A DNA stretch of 64,000 bases from Planctomycetota bacterium (GCA_003388505.1 QQVO01000039.1:1-64000); one strand, 5' to 3'; shown: positions 1-8,616, counted from the stretch's first letter. The notes: generated by a model from the sequence alone, not told the origin. Program-made: numbers and translations.

Positions 1-47
1 GGACGAACCCGAATGTCATCCGTGCATGAACCGCCAAAGCTGACGAA

Positions 48-132
48 CAAAACGATGCACGGGAGCGGCCGGCGTCGTCGGTTTTGAACTCAATGTCGAT
101 CACGGCCGCCCCGTGATCTTGGACGTTATTTG
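48..132 (+). repeat. attC-like recombination site (integron cassette end)
   Basis: An imperfect hairpin. The 5' arm CACGGG (58-63) plus GCGGCCG (65-71) pairs with CGGCCGC (103-109) plus CCCGTG (110-115), leaving A64 as an extrahelical base. The outer boxes CAAAACG (48-54) and CGTTATTTG (124-132) are near-complementary and carry the AAC/GTT core. A stem with a bulged base and AAC...GTT ends is the hallmark of attC sites. The lipoprotein gene starts 30 bases downstream, as a cassette gene would. No integrase is in the window, so the assignment is an inference. Confidence 0.5.
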
Positions 133-161
133 CCCTAAACATGACGGGAGGAAAGACTCCC

Positions 162-683
162 ATGAGTCATCGCACGTCAATCGGGATTCTCGCGTTGCTG
201 ACGGCAATCACGGCCGGGTGCGACCTGAATAGCTACATGCCTTCCGCGGAGAAGCTCCGCAACCGCTCAAATCCGAGTGCGGCATTCATCGTTGGCGAGC
301 ACGACATCCGCGGCATCTACGGAAACATGGACGTTGACTCGGCAATTTACACGTACCAGACGGACACCAAAGATGAAGAGGAATTCTGGGCGTCACTTGA
401 CAAAGCAACCTCGGATGATGGGTGGACACTTCGCGAAGAACGGGACAACTATCGCTGCTACGTGCGCATCATCCCAAGAACCGGCCAACAAGTCTTTCAC
501 AGCGCCGAAGAAGTTCGCGTAGCATTCAAACCACAGTCTCAACAAGTGTTCCTCGCGTGGGTTCAGGCCGATGAACGCTCACTACCAAAGGATTTCCCCT
601 CAGACGGTGAAGGACGTTTCGCGAAGAACGTAATTTGGCCTCGGTTTGAGGAGGCACTTTACGGTGCCGAAGACGGCAAATAA
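162..683 (+). CDS. Hypothetical lipoprotein (possible cassette gene)
   Basis: A 173-residue protein of no family I recognise. The first 20 residues form a lipoprotein signal peptide ending in the lipobox ITAGC, so it is probably exported, lipidated on that cysteine and anchored in a membrane. The rest is soluble, mixed alpha/beta in character and rich in charged residues, without transmembrane segments. I prefer the ATG at 162 to an in-frame ATG at 141 because it puts the signal peptide at the very N-terminus. The gene sits directly after an attC-like hairpin and before the hicAB remnant, which fits a captured cassette. Function is unknown. Confidence 0.7.
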   Translation: MSHRTSIGILALLTAITAGCDLNSYMPSAEKLRNRSNPSAAFIVGEHDIRGIYGNMDVDSAIYTYQTDTKDEEEFWASLDKATSDDGWTLREERDNYRCYVRIIPRTGQQVFHSAEEVRVAFKPQSQQVFLAWVQADERSLPKDFPSDGEGRFAKNVIWPRFEEALYGAEDGK

Positions 684-745
684 CTTGGTCTTTATCACAT
701 GCACGCCCGTTTTCCCTCAGTTTACCTATGCTCTTGCACTTATCG

Positions 746-934
746 ATGACCGTTCGAGACGCCATCAAACTGATCGAGGCCGACGGTTGGTCGCAAGTGC
801 CCCGGAAAGGGAGTCATCGATAGTTCAAGCATCCCGAGAAGTTGGGGCGTGTTACAATCGCGGGACATCCGAAAGAGGATCTTGCTCCGGGAACCCTGAA
901 CAGCATTCTGCGGCAAGCCGGACTCAAGGATTAA
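746..934 (+). pseudogene. hicA: hicA-type toxin gene interrupted by an in-frame amber codon
   Basis: Read through, this frame encodes a 62-residue HicA-family mRNA interferase (dsRBD-like fold). It begins MTVRDAIKLIEADGW, contains the family core RKGSHR with the catalytic histidine at residue 24, and ends in AGHPKEDLAPGTLNSILRQ. Codon 26 is TAG (821-823), where the family normally has glutamine (HRQF), so one C-to-T change (CAG to TAG) explains it. Everything before and after is in frame and well conserved, which suggests a recent loss, amber readthrough or a sequencing error. hicB follows three bases after the stop, as in intact hicAB operons. Confidence 0.8.
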
Positions 935-937
935 GCA

Positions 938-1159
938 ATGTCGACTGATTATCTCGTTGTGATCGAAACCACTGGCAAGAATCTGTCGGCCTATTCACCG
1001 GACCTTCCTGGTTGCGTGGCGACCGGAGCGACCGAGGATGAGGTTCGAGAGCGGATGGCCTCCGCCATTCGGATGCACATCGATGGCCTGGCCGAAGACG
1101 GCGCCCCCATCCCGCAGCCCACGGCGAAGTCGACCACCGTCGCTCCGGCGTCGGGATAA
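938..1159 (+). CDS. hicB: HicB-family antitoxin
   Basis: A 73-residue protein of the short HicB antitoxin family. It has the typical opening YLVVIETTGKNLSAYSPDLPG followed by GCVATGATEDEVRERMASAI and a helical end (HIDGLAEDG). HicB binds and neutralises the HicA mRNA-cleaving toxin and usually represses its own operon. This version lacks the extra C-terminal DNA-binding domain seen in longer HicBs. It is intact although the upstream hicA is broken, so it may now be an orphan or protect against HicA toxins elsewhere. The stop codon runs straight into an attC-like hairpin. Confidence 0.88.
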   Translation: MSTDYLVVIETTGKNLSAYSPDLPGCVATGATEDEVRERMASAIRMHIDGLAEDGAPIPQPTAKSTTVAPASG

Positions 1160-1241
1160 CGATGCGGTGCACCGGCGCCGCGGGCAGCGCGAGTGCTGAA
1201 ATCAAAGTCGTTCGCCGCCGCCCGGTTGCCGTGGGCGCTCA
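1157..1241 (+). repeat. Degenerate attC-like site after hicB
   Basis: The hicB stop TAA is the start of TAACGATGC, matching the AACGATGC that opens the site at 51-58. A GC-rich left arm, an ~20-base AT-richer middle and a GC-rich right arm (around CGCCGCCCGGTTG) follow with the same spacing, but pairing is imperfect and the 3' GTT box is degraded. It would close the hicAB cassette. The match rests on comparison of the two sites only. Confidence 0.35.
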
Positions 1242-1429
1242 GCATCGGAAGGTCACATCGGCCGAAGGTGGCGCGCACTCCCGGTGCATGAACCGAACTG
1301 AGCAAGCCGCATGTGGCTGCAGTTCCACTGGCCAACTCTCTCCAGCACCACGCGCCGCACGACCGCCTCGAATAGACGGCGGGTGACGCGGATCTGGCGG
1401 GTAGTCGCTGATTGGTGTAGAGAGTGAGT

Positions 1430-1474
1430 GCCCCCGTTTTTTTTTGAACCCGGCCTTTACATCGCGACGGGGGC
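1430..1474. repeat. Inverted repeat enclosing a T-tract
   Basis: GCCCCCGT (1430-1437) is the exact complement of ACGGGGGC (1467-1474), with a run of ten T's starting in the left arm. It lies in the 1242-1678 gap, where I see no gene. Confidence 0.4.
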
Positions 1475-1574
1475 GTCAACTTGAGACAATCGGTTCCCTT
1501 CCGAGTCCGTAATCGCATCGCGATTGCGTTTTCGGACATCATGGCGTCTAGTGCTGCATCAAAGTTGGATTGGC

Positions 1575-1650
1575 GGGTGCCACTGGCTCCGCCAGTGCGA
1601 AACAGAAAGGACGTCTACTCCGCGATGCACTGGCACAGCCAGTGGCACCC
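1575..1650. repeat. Double-hairpin palindromic repeat (CACTGGC family)
   Basis: Two small hairpins, CACTGGC-tcc-GCCAGTG (1581-1597) and CACTGGC-aca-GCCAGTG (1628-1644), are themselves arranged as a larger inverted repeat with arms of about 24 bases, opening GGGTGCCACTGGC and closing GCCAGTGGCACCC. A related single hairpin is at 63540-63558. It looks like a REP-type element. Confidence 0.6.
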
Positions 1651-1678
1651 AACCCGTCAACTCAGAACTGAACGCCCA

Positions 1679-2191
1679 CTAGGTTGTCGACGATGGATAT
1701 CGCGGCGCGTACTTTGGTGAGTTCGCGATAAGCTGATCGACGATCTCACCGAACGTCGTTCCCTCCGTGATCCAGCGCGTGGTGTCATTCTCTGAGTGCA
1801 TGAGTCGCGTCTCGAACGCCCGTTCGATCCGAAATACGGCGTCCAATTCGCAGCAGTCACCCGTCCGCAGTTCGATCATGATTTCGAAGGGGTCTTCCGG
1901 GATGAAGTACGGCCGATCCCACCCGATTGCTTCAACGCAAGCATCGACGACGACGTTGGCAGCCTCGATGCGCATTTCGTCGTCGTCCCAAGCAGAGTCT
2001 GGAACGTGAGTCCGTTGATCCATTTGTGCGTCGATAAAATCCCACGCCGGTCGCTTAAGACGGCGATACTCGAGAGCGGCTGCCACGATCCAGCCGACAA
2101 CCGGAATCCACCTCCCGATCTTTTCAACCAGGCCCGGCGGTTCCGGCCACCCTTCAGGGTAATGCAACGGTGGATAGATCGGAGGCGGCAA
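1679..2191 (-). CDS. Hypothetical protein
   Basis: A 170-residue protein that I do not recognise. The N-terminus is proline-rich (PPPIYPPLHYPEG), followed by one hydrophobic stretch (IPVVGWIVAAALEY, about residues 28-41) that could be a membrane segment. The rest is acidic and soluble, with several tryptophans and phenylalanines. The ending around EGTTFGEIVDQL resembles the short C-terminal helices of small acidic proteins such as acyl-carrier-like domains, but no phosphopantetheine serine motif can be identified. It is convergent with nothing and is followed on the minus-strand side by repeats. Its reality rests on length, coding character and the lack of a better frame. Confidence 0.55.
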   Translation of the reverse strand: MPPPIYPPLHYPEGWPEPPGLVEKIGRWIPVVGWIVAAALEYRRLKRPAWDFIDAQMDQRTHVPDSAWDDDEMRIEAANVVVDACVEAIGWDRPYFIPEDPFEIMIELRTGDCCELDAVFRIERAFETRLMHSENDTTRWITEGTTFGEIVDQLIANSPKYAPRYPSSTT

Positions 2192-2321
2192 TTCCGGATC
2201 CTCCCTTGTGCTCCCACTCTCGTATGGGCACTCGAACTCCTTCCCATCGACGGCCGAACATCAGCGGCAATCCCCTGAATCCGCGTCATCCGCGGCCCGT
2301 TCGACACGCATACCAATACGC

Positions 2322-2344
2322 GCACGCTGGCAGCGTGCGGCTAC
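2322..2344. repeat. Partial copy of the GCACGCTG..CAGCGTGC repeat
   Basis: A GCACGCTGGCAGCGTGC hairpin followed by GGCTAC resembles one arm of the 74-bp palindromic element found whole at 43432 and 50382. It sits just downstream of the oxidoreductase stop codon. Confidence 0.45.
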
Positions 2345-2347
2345 AGG

Positions 2348-3637
2348 TCAGACGACCGGTTCCCAGCCCGGTTCGTATTCGCGGCCCCACTGTTTCATGG
2401 CGTCATCGTCGCCGATGATGCGGCCGTCGGTGGCGCTGCAGTTGAGGGTGCGGCCGGTTCGCCAGGCGATGTTGCCCAGGTGGCAGAGCAGCGTGCTCTG
2501 GTGGCCGTCGAGGATCTCGGCGTTCAGTTCGAGCGGCTTGTCGTTGCGGATCGCGGCGAGCAGGTTCGCCACGTGGTCGGCGTCGTTGTAGCCGGACTTC
2601 TCTTCGCGGATCACCTTCTCGTTGATGTCCAGCACTTTGAAACTGCCTGTGTGCTCGAGCGAGAGCGTCCCCTCCTCCCCGTAGAATTCGACGAACCCGC
2701 TGGCGATGCGGTGCTTGTTGCAGCTCAAGCCTTCCCAGGTCGCCATCATGCCGCCTTCGAATTCGTAGGCGGCGATGTGGGTGTCGGGTGTCTGCTGGTC
2801 GTCGTCAAAGCGGTAGCGTCCACCGGAGGAGGTGACGCGGACGGGATAGTCGACGCCGAGTCCCCAGCGGCAGATGTCGAGGGCGTGGACGCCGTTGTTG
2901 CCGAGTTCGCCGTTGCCCCAATGCCAGAACCAGTGCCAGTTGTAGTGCACGCGATTATCGATGTAGGGGGTGCGCGGGGCGGGGCCCTGCCACAGATCGT
3001 AGTTGAGCCGTTCGGGCACTTCGGCCGGCTGGCCGGCGCCGATCGACCCCCGCAGGCTGTTGTACCAGGAGCGGGCGAGATAGACGCGGCCGATCACGCC
3101 TTCCTGGAGGAGTTGCACGGCGAGTTGGAAACCGGGGCTGCTGCGGCGCTGCGAGCCCATCTGGACGGCGCGGTTGTACTTCCGTGCGGCTTCGACGAGC
3201 AGTTCACCTTCGCGGGCGTTGTGCGAGCACGGTTTTTCGACGTAGACGTGCTTCTCCGCCGTGCACGCCAGAATGGAAGCCGGGGCGTGCCAGTGATTGG
3301 GCGCGGCACACACGAGAACGTCGACTTCGGGGTCGTCCAGAATGGTGCGGAAGTCTTCCACGCCTGCGGGGCGCTGCTCGGAATTCTTTTCGATGTGGGC
3401 CACCGCCGAGGCCAACCGCTCGCTGTCGACGTCGCTGACGTACTTGAGCTTTACGCCGGGCTGCGCGCCGAATGTTCCACAGAGCGAAAGTCCGCGCGAG
3501 AGGCCCATCACCCCGACGGTGATCTGCTCCGAGGGGGGAACGCCGTCGTCGGAACGGGCCGCTCCGAAGAAGGTCGTCGCGGCTGCGGTCGCGGCGGTGG
3601 TGGAGAGAAACGAGCGGCGGTTGAAGACATCCGACAT
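2348..3637 (-). CDS. Gfo/Idh/MocA-family oxidoreductase, Tat-exported
   Basis: A 429-residue protein with an N-terminal twin-arginine signal (NRRSFLSTTAATAAATTFF), a Rossmann NAD(P)-binding domain (residues ~35-160, VGVMGLSRG and the EKPCSHN motif containing the conserved lysine) and the C-terminal alpha/beta domain of the family (NYDLWQGPAPRTPY, WHWFWHWGNGELGNNGVHALD). Such secreted Gfo/Idh/MocA proteins are abundant in planctomycetes and probably act on sugars or their derivatives in the periplasm. The cofactor and substrate are not known. The start at 3637 is chosen because it places the Tat motif at residue 7. The downstream gap carries palindromic repeats. Confidence 0.9.
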   Translation of the reverse strand: MSDVFNRRSFLSTTAATAAATTFFGAARSDDGVPPSEQITVGVMGLSRGLSLCGTFGAQPGVKLKYVSDVDSERLASAVAHIEKNSEQRPAGVEDFRTILDDPEVDVLVCAAPNHWHAPASILACTAEKHVYVEKPCSHNAREGELLVEAARKYNRAVQMGSQRRSSPGFQLAVQLLQEGVIGRVYLARSWYNSLRGSIGAGQPAEVPERLNYDLWQGPAPRTPYIDNRVHYNWHWFWHWGNGELGNNGVHALDICRWGLGVDYPVRVTSSGGRYRFDDDQQTPDTHIAAYEFEGGMMATWEGLSCNKHRIASGFVEFYGEEGTLSLEHTGSFKVLDINEKVIREEKSGYNDADHVANLLAAIRNDKPLELNAEILDGHQSTLLCHLGNIAWRTGRTLNCSATDGRIIGDDDAMKQWGREYEPGWEPVV

Positions 3638-3752
3638 CGACGGGCTCCGTATTCGTTGCAAATTGAGCGGTTGATTTCCGGTTTTCAGGATACCGCACGC
3701 GCATGCATCAGTCGAGTTTGATCGACGGCAAGCGGGGCACGTTCGGGTTCGC

Positions 3753-3776
3753 GTTCCCAAATGGAAATTCGGGAAC
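3753..3776. repeat. GTTCCC palindromic repeat, copy 1
   Basis: GTTCCCAAAT and a near-complementary ATTCGGGAAC enclose a four-base loop. Related 24-base copies are at 23351 and 49104, each between genes. Confidence 0.55.
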
Positions 3777-3806
3777 GAGGTTTTTCGGCGACTTGGGGAG
3801 TACGGG

Positions 3807-5513
3807 TTACGCGCTTGCGTGTTGGGGCGAGACGGCGGCGGCGGTCGGGGGATTGGGGTCGAAGATTTCTCCTTCAGCGACGCGGCCGAGGAACCTGTCG
3901 GCGTTTCCCAGGCAGTGCGCGCGCAGCGCCCAGGCGGCGGCGGCGAAGACCGCCAGCGCGCCGGCGATCTCCAACGTGCTCACCAGCAGGTTGACCTCGT
4001 CCGGTCCGCGCTTCAGTGTATGCCAGTCTTCCAGCCGCTGGACGATCCGCACGGGAGAGACGTCGAGCAATACCTGTGCGATTTCCGGCAGGCGGACGCC
4101 CCAGACGCGGGTGAAGAGGTAGTCGATCAGCACGGGGAGCATGACGATCAGCGAGACGACCGCCAGCGTGAGGAAGACAGCGCGAATGTGCGAACGCAGC
4201 TTGAGTCCGATCCAGAGAGACATCCAGGCGGTCAACGGGACGAAGACAAAGACCGTTGCGAGAGAGAGCAATAGATAGAGAACCTCGCTGCGGTAGTCCC
4301 GGAACCAGTGGTGAAACAGGAAGATGGTGGTGAAGGGGACGAGCAGCACGGCGTGGAGGCGTCGTAAGCCGGCCATTTTCTGCAGGAGCAGCTCCCGGCC
4401 GGTGAGGGGTGCGGTGAGCAGGACGTCGAGCGTTTGCCGGGAGCGCTCGGACGAGACGACGCTGGCGGCGTGCACGCACACCATGGCGACGGCGATGACC
4501 CACAGAATCTGCAAGAGCGCCGAGACGACGGAGTCGTTGCGGACCGAGTTGATGTTGACCAGTTGTGCGACGAACAGGATCGGGACTTCCAGTGCGACCA
4601 TGACGCGAAACAGGTAGCGGAAGGTGCCGAGCGATTTCTTGGCGGTCTCGCGCCACGCGACGGGACGATCGCCGGGCAACGGGTCGCCGTCCTTGACGAG
4701 CACCACGCCTCCGGTGACCTGGTTCCACTCGTTGAACATGCGGTCGAGAGCGTGGAACAGATCGAGCATGACGTTTCGGGGCGGGATGAATGCTCGATGG
4801 ACCAGGAAGATGCGCGCCCACGTGAGGCAGGCGACGATGACGACGAGGGAGATCACGGTTGTCGCCGCAAGCCAGCCGGGCGCCGCTGTGCTGCTCTGCA
4901 CGCGAATCGCGGCGTCGATGAACGTCACAGGACAGCAGAACACGGAAATCGCCAGCAGGGCGTAGGTGGCAATGAAGGCCTCGACGGTGGTGCGGAAGAA
5001 ACTGGAGCACATCACGGCGACGGACGCGACGTACAGTACGAACAGCGTCAGCATCCACATGGCGGCGTAGACGCTCTCGGTCGTCACGCCGCCGAAGCTG
5101 TAGGCGGCCGCCATCAGCGGGAAGGAGAGGACGACGAAGCAGAGCATGGGGATGACGCGGCTGAGGACTTTCTGCAGAAGGATGGCAGTGGGCCGCATGG
5201 TTGTCAGCAGCAGCAGGGTGAGCGTGTCGCGTTCCTTTTCGACGGTGAGCGCTCCGGCCGTCATCGCCGGAAGGAAGAGGAAGACACAGGCGAATTGCAG
5301 CCGAACGATCTGTTCGAAAATTTCCGCACCCTGACCGAGCCTGGCGGTCGAGGAAACCGCGCCGCCGGTGCGTCCGTACAGGATCATCAATCCGCCGCCG
5401 AAGAGGAGGGCGCCGAAGAGGAAGCGGACGACGTACGTGCGGCGGCGGTTGGCCAGTTCGGTCAGTTCTTTGGTGAGGAGCGGAAACCAGCCGCCGATCC
5501 CGAGCGACCTCAT
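3807..5513 (-). CDS. ABC-2 type transporter permease
   Basis: A 568-residue integral membrane protein forming the membrane part of an ABC exporter. It begins cytoplasmically (WFPLLTKELTELANRRRTY), followed by two blocks of hydrophobic helices (about residues 25-260 and 330-545) joined by a hydrophilic loop containing DRMFNEWNQV. The second block repeats the RSRQTLDVLLTAPLTGREL pattern of the first (EKERDTLTLLLLTTMRPTA), so this looks like two fused ABC-2 permease halves. The start ATG at 5513 overlaps the ATPase stop in an ATGA, so the two are translationally coupled. The substrate is unknown. Confidence 0.88.
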   Translation of the reverse strand: MRSLGIGGWFPLLTKELTELANRRRTYVVRFLFGALLFGGGLMILYGRTGGAVSSTARLGQGAEIFEQIVRLQFACVFLFLPAMTAGALTVEKERDTLTLLLLTTMRPTAILLQKVLSRVIPMLCFVVLSFPLMAAAYSFGGVTTESVYAAMWMLTLFVLYVASVAVMCSSFFRTTVEAFIATYALLAISVFCCPVTFIDAAIRVQSSTAAPGWLAATTVISLVVIVACLTWARIFLVHRAFIPPRNVMLDLFHALDRMFNEWNQVTGGVVLVKDGDPLPGDRPVAWRETAKKSLGTFRYLFRVMVALEVPILFVAQLVNINSVRNDSVVSALLQILWVIAVAMVCVHAASVVSSERSRQTLDVLLTAPLTGRELLLQKMAGLRRLHAVLLVPFTTIFLFHHWFRDYRSEVLYLLLSLATVFVFVPLTAWMSLWIGLKLRSHIRAVFLTLAVVSLIVMLPVLIDYLFTRVWGVRLPEIAQVLLDVSPVRIVQRLEDWHTLKRGPDEVNLLVSTLEIAGALAVFAAAAWALRAHCLGNADRFLGRVAEGEIFDPNPPTAAAVSPQHASA

Positions 5514-6442
5514 GCCGTCTTCCCCTGCGTGAGCTTCATGAAGGCGGTCTCCATGTCCATCGCCTCCGGCTGAAACATGCGGATGCGGCAGCCGAGGGCG
5601 TGGATTTCGTCGAGCAGGTCTTCGGCGGCGATGTCTTCGGCCCGCAAGCGGACGGCGAGGCGGTCGACCTGGCGATTGACGTCTTCGACTCCGGGCAGGG
5701 CCTCGATGCGGCGGACGTGTTCGTCGGTGAGATTGACGATCTGGATGTGGACGGTCTGCAGCAGTCCGAGGCTGTGATAGATTTCTTCCAGAGAGCCTTC
5801 GGTGATCATCCGCCCGGCTTCGATAATGCCGATCCGCGTGCAGAGTTGAGCCAGTTCGTGCAGGATGTGGCTGGAGACGATGATCGTCTTGCCCATCGAT
5901 TTGAGGGCCTTGAGCAGTTCGCGGACTTCGATGCGGGCTCTGGGATCGAGACCGCTGGCCGGTTCGTCCAACAGCAACAGATCGGGGTCGTGCAGGAGAA
6001 CGCGGGCCAGGCCGAGGCGCTGCTTCATGCCGCGGGAGAGGGAATCGACGGCGGAGTCGGCCTTTTCGGAGAGGTCGGTGAGGGCCAGGACGTCGGCGAC
6101 TGTGCGGTCGCGCTGGCTTCTCGGAATCTGAAAGGCGGCTGCGTAGAAATGGAGGTATTCGCCGGCGGTGAGGTCTTCGTAGACTCCGAAGAAGTCGGGC
6201 ATGTAGCCGATCATGCGGCGGATCTGCATGGGGTTGCTCGGCACGTTGACGCCGCCGATGGTGACCCGCCCGCGATCGGGCCGTTTGAGTGTGGCGAGGA
6301 CTTTGATGGTCGTCGACTTGCCGGCGCCGTTGGGGCCGATGAAGCCGAAGACTTCGCCGCGCGGGACGTTGAACGAGACGCCGCGGACCGCGGTCACAGA
6401 GCCGTAGGAGACCCACAGGTTGTCGATCTGAACGAACGACAT
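5510..6442 (-). CDS. ABC transporter ATP-binding protein
   Basis: A 310-residue nucleotide-binding subunit that would power the permease encoded immediately downstream. Visible motifs are Walker A GPNGAGKST (about residues 36-44), the signature LSRGMKQRLGLARVL, Walker B DLLLLDEPASGLDP and the switch histidine in VSSHILHELAQLC. A C-terminal extension after residue ~215 is typical of ABC-2 export ATPases of the CcmA/NatA type. ATG at 6442 overlaps the upstream gene's stop by one base (TGATG), and its own stop overlaps the permease start. Longer in-frame extensions upstream lie over the neighbouring gene and are not used. Confidence 0.93.
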   Translation of the reverse strand: MSFVQIDNLWVSYGSVTAVRGVSFNVPRGEVFGFIGPNGAGKSTTIKVLATLKRPDRGRVTIGGVNVPSNPMQIRRMIGYMPDFFGVYEDLTAGEYLHFYAAAFQIPRSQRDRTVADVLALTDLSEKADSAVDSLSRGMKQRLGLARVLLHDPDLLLLDEPASGLDPRARIEVRELLKALKSMGKTIIVSSHILHELAQLCTRIGIIEAGRMITEGSLEEIYHSLGLLQTVHIQIVNLTDEHVRRIEALPGVEDVNRQVDRLAVRLRAEDIAAEDLLDEIHALGCRIRMFQPEAMDMETAFMKLTQGKTA

Positions 6443-8616
6443 CAGGGCGCCTCGTGCAACAGTCGCCGATAGACCTGGAAGCGGCCGGCTTCGCTCTCGG
6501 TCACAACGAGCAACAGCAGTGCGGAATCGTCTGTGCGGTCGAGCAGCGCCAGGTCTTCGAAGTTGCCGGCCGCGTTCGGCGCGATCTGTGCCACGAGTTG
6601 GAAGAGTCCGGTTTCGTCGCGTGCGCTGGCCTGCAGGGCGGTGTGAGCGGCCTGTTCCAGTCGCGTGGCGAACGTTTCCGACTCGGCGAGGGGGGTGACT
6701 TCCCCGGTCGCCGGATCGACGACCAGTTCCAACGGCGGCCGATTCCGGGAAGCGGACTGCTGCTGTTCGAGAGGTTGCGTGCTTTGAACGCTGCGTGATG
6801 AGACGACGGCCACCCAGGCGTCGGGCAGGTCGCGCCGCACCTTCGCAGCCCACTCCTGAAAGCCGGTCTCGGTGCGGAGTTGATCGAACGTTGCTTCGCT
6901 CCAGGGGATGCGAGCGGCGGGATTATTGGGGGCCCATTCGCCAGTGAAGGCAGTCCGGCGCTGCAACTGGGGCGACCACTGCTCCAATTGCCGGGTGACG
7001 GAGTAGCGGGTTGGCACCCGGCCGGCGTAGACGAACGGTTTTCCGCTGAGTTCATCTTCCAGATCGTAGCGGCTGAATTGCGATACGCGGCCGGTTCGGT
7101 TGTAGCGAAAGCCGGGCGTGAAGGAATCGGACGACGCGGAGGCACGGTATTCGAACGGGGTTACGTACTCGGACTGGAACGATTCCGAACGGGTTTTGGA
7201 AGTGTTGGCGAACGTCAGTTCGAAGCTGCTTGTGCGGGCGATACGGCCGTCTGCGGTGAGATCGACGAACTCGAGCGAGGTGAGCGAATCGGTCTGGCCG
7301 ATGTGCGATTGTGCGATTTTCATCGTCAGCAGCGTGAACGCCACGGCGACGGACGGGAAGAGAATCCACGTCCAGCGACGCCTCCTCAACCAGCCCAGAA
7401 GCAGATAGTCGCCGGGGGCGACTGCCAGCAGACAGAGGCCGAGCAGAACACAGACGGTCGAGAAGGGGACGCCTTCGATTGTGTCGGGGATGAGCCAGTT
7501 ACCGAGAGCGGATTCCGCGGCGAGCGGGTCGGGGGAGAAGCGGTACGTGAAATCAAACATATTTTCGTCCGGTTCGTCGTCGACGACGGCGCGCGACGGA
7601 TCCGAGGTCTCTGGCAGCTTCTGGTCGGCTCGAATTCCCCAGAGCCAGTAGACGGCCGCCGCCCAGTCGCGCGAGCGAACGTCGATCGGTTCGGTTGAGA
7701 CGATCGCGCGGCCGACGCCGGGCGTTCCCCGCCGCCAGTTTGCCGCGTGGGGCCGCAGCAATCGGAGTTCTCGGTCGCCGTCGAGTTGGAGGACCGGGTT
7801 GAGCGGCGAGTCTTCCAGCAGACGACGGAGGCATGCCTGGTGAGCCGAAGTATCGGCATGTCCAGAGACGAGACAGACCCGGCCGCCTGCTTCGACCCAG
7901 TCAGCCAGTGGGGTCAGTTGTTCCGGTCCCAGCCGGTCGAAGCCGGCGTCACTGACAATCAGCAAGTCGAACATCACAAATTCGAGCGGCGAGCGTGGGA
8001 GATCGCCGGGGAGCACGCTGACGACCCGGCACGACAGGTCTCGGGCCCGGACGTCGAGGCCGGGGTTGGTCTCGAGCCGCAGCGAATCCTGCAACGCGAA
8101 CGGCCTTTCGTCCGGTCCTTTGAAGCTGCCGTTCTCCTGCACGAGGTCGAACGGATGGACGATGCCGGCGATGAGAATGCGTTTGGGATCGATCGGGACC
8201 GCGACGTCGTAATCGCCGAGGAAGATGGTGTGATCTTCGGTGAGGAACTCGGCGCGGACGGTGTACTTGAAGTCTTCATCGGGGATCAGCGCCGGCGGCA
8301 GCATCAGTCGCAAGGGCAGTTCGCCGTCCGAGAGGGCGACTTCCTGGCTGATCCAGGTTCCGCGATGCGTCGAGTCGACGTAGAACTCAAGCCGGAGCCG
8401 GCCTTCGAGGAGCCGGGGAGAGGACCAGGCGAGGTTGGCGTCCAGCAGGATCGGCGACTGACTGCGGATCGAGTCAACGGCCGAGGCGAGCGTGAGTCGC
8501 AGCTTCTTGCGGACGATCTCCGGTGACTGGGAGTAAAGTTCGGTCGGCCAGGACGCGATGCCGAGGAACAGCAGCAGCGCCGGCAACCATTGACAACGAT
8601 TCCGCAAGCGTTTCAT
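6442..8616 (-). CDS. Secreted/membrane protein of ABC exporter operon, amidotransferase-like middle
   Basis: A 724-residue protein, first gene of the three-gene ABC operon. It has an N-terminal signal (LPALLLFLGIASWPTELYSQ), an extracytoplasmic beta-rich region, a middle with a class I amidotransferase-like fold hint (LTPLADWVEAGGRVCLVSGHAD, about residues 270-290), and two hydrophobic helices around residues 420-470 (VCVLLGLCLLAVAPGDYLLL and the segment after RRRRWTW), then a large hydrophilic C-terminal part. Planctomycete ABC-2 operons often contain such a partner, of unknown role, resembling gliding-type ABC accessory proteins. The start at 8616 is preferred over in-frame ATG 8718 because it gives a clean signal peptide. 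TGATG overlap couples it to the ATPase gene. Confidence 0.75.
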   Translation of the reverse strand: MKRLRNRCQWLPALLLFLGIASWPTELYSQSPEIVRKKLRLTLASAVDSIRSQSPILLDANLAWSSPRLLEGRLRLEFYVDSTHRGTWISQEVALSDGELPLRLMLPPALIPDEDFKYTVRAEFLTEDHTIFLGDYDVAVPIDPKRILIAGIVHPFDLVQENGSFKGPDERPFALQDSLRLETNPGLDVRARDLSCRVVSVLPGDLPRSPLEFVMFDLLIVSDAGFDRLGPEQLTPLADWVEAGGRVCLVSGHADTSAHQACLRRLLEDSPLNPVLQLDGDRELRLLRPHAANWRRGTPGVGRAIVSTEPIDVRSRDWAAAVYWLWGIRADQKLPETSDPSRAVVDDEPDENMFDFTYRFSPDPLAAESALGNWLIPDTIEGVPFSTVCVLLGLCLLAVAPGDYLLLGWLRRRRWTWILFPSVAVAFTLLTMKIAQSHIGQTDSLTSLEFVDLTADGRIARTSSFELTFANTSKTRSESFQSEYVTPFEYRASASSDSFTPGFRYNRTGRVSQFSRYDLEDELSGKPFVYAGRVPTRYSVTRQLEQWSPQLQRRTAFTGEWAPNNPAARIPWSEATFDQLRTETGFQEWAAKVRRDLPDAWVAVVSSRSVQSTQPLEQQQSASRNRPPLELVVDPATGEVTPLAESETFATRLEQAAHTALQASARDETGLFQLVAQIAPNAAGNFEDLALLDRTDDSALLLLVVTESEAGRFQVYRRLLHEAP

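Noticed and set aside
2480-3721. 413-codon plus-strand frame opposite the Gfo/Idh/MocA gene
   Set aside because: Valine- and alanine-rich translation with no motif; the minus-strand frame has a Tat signal and family motifs.
5514-6416. N-terminal extension of the permease frame over the ATPase gene
   Set aside because: Arginine/proline-rich out-of-frame reading of the ATPase. The ATGA overlap at 5510-5513 fixes the real start.
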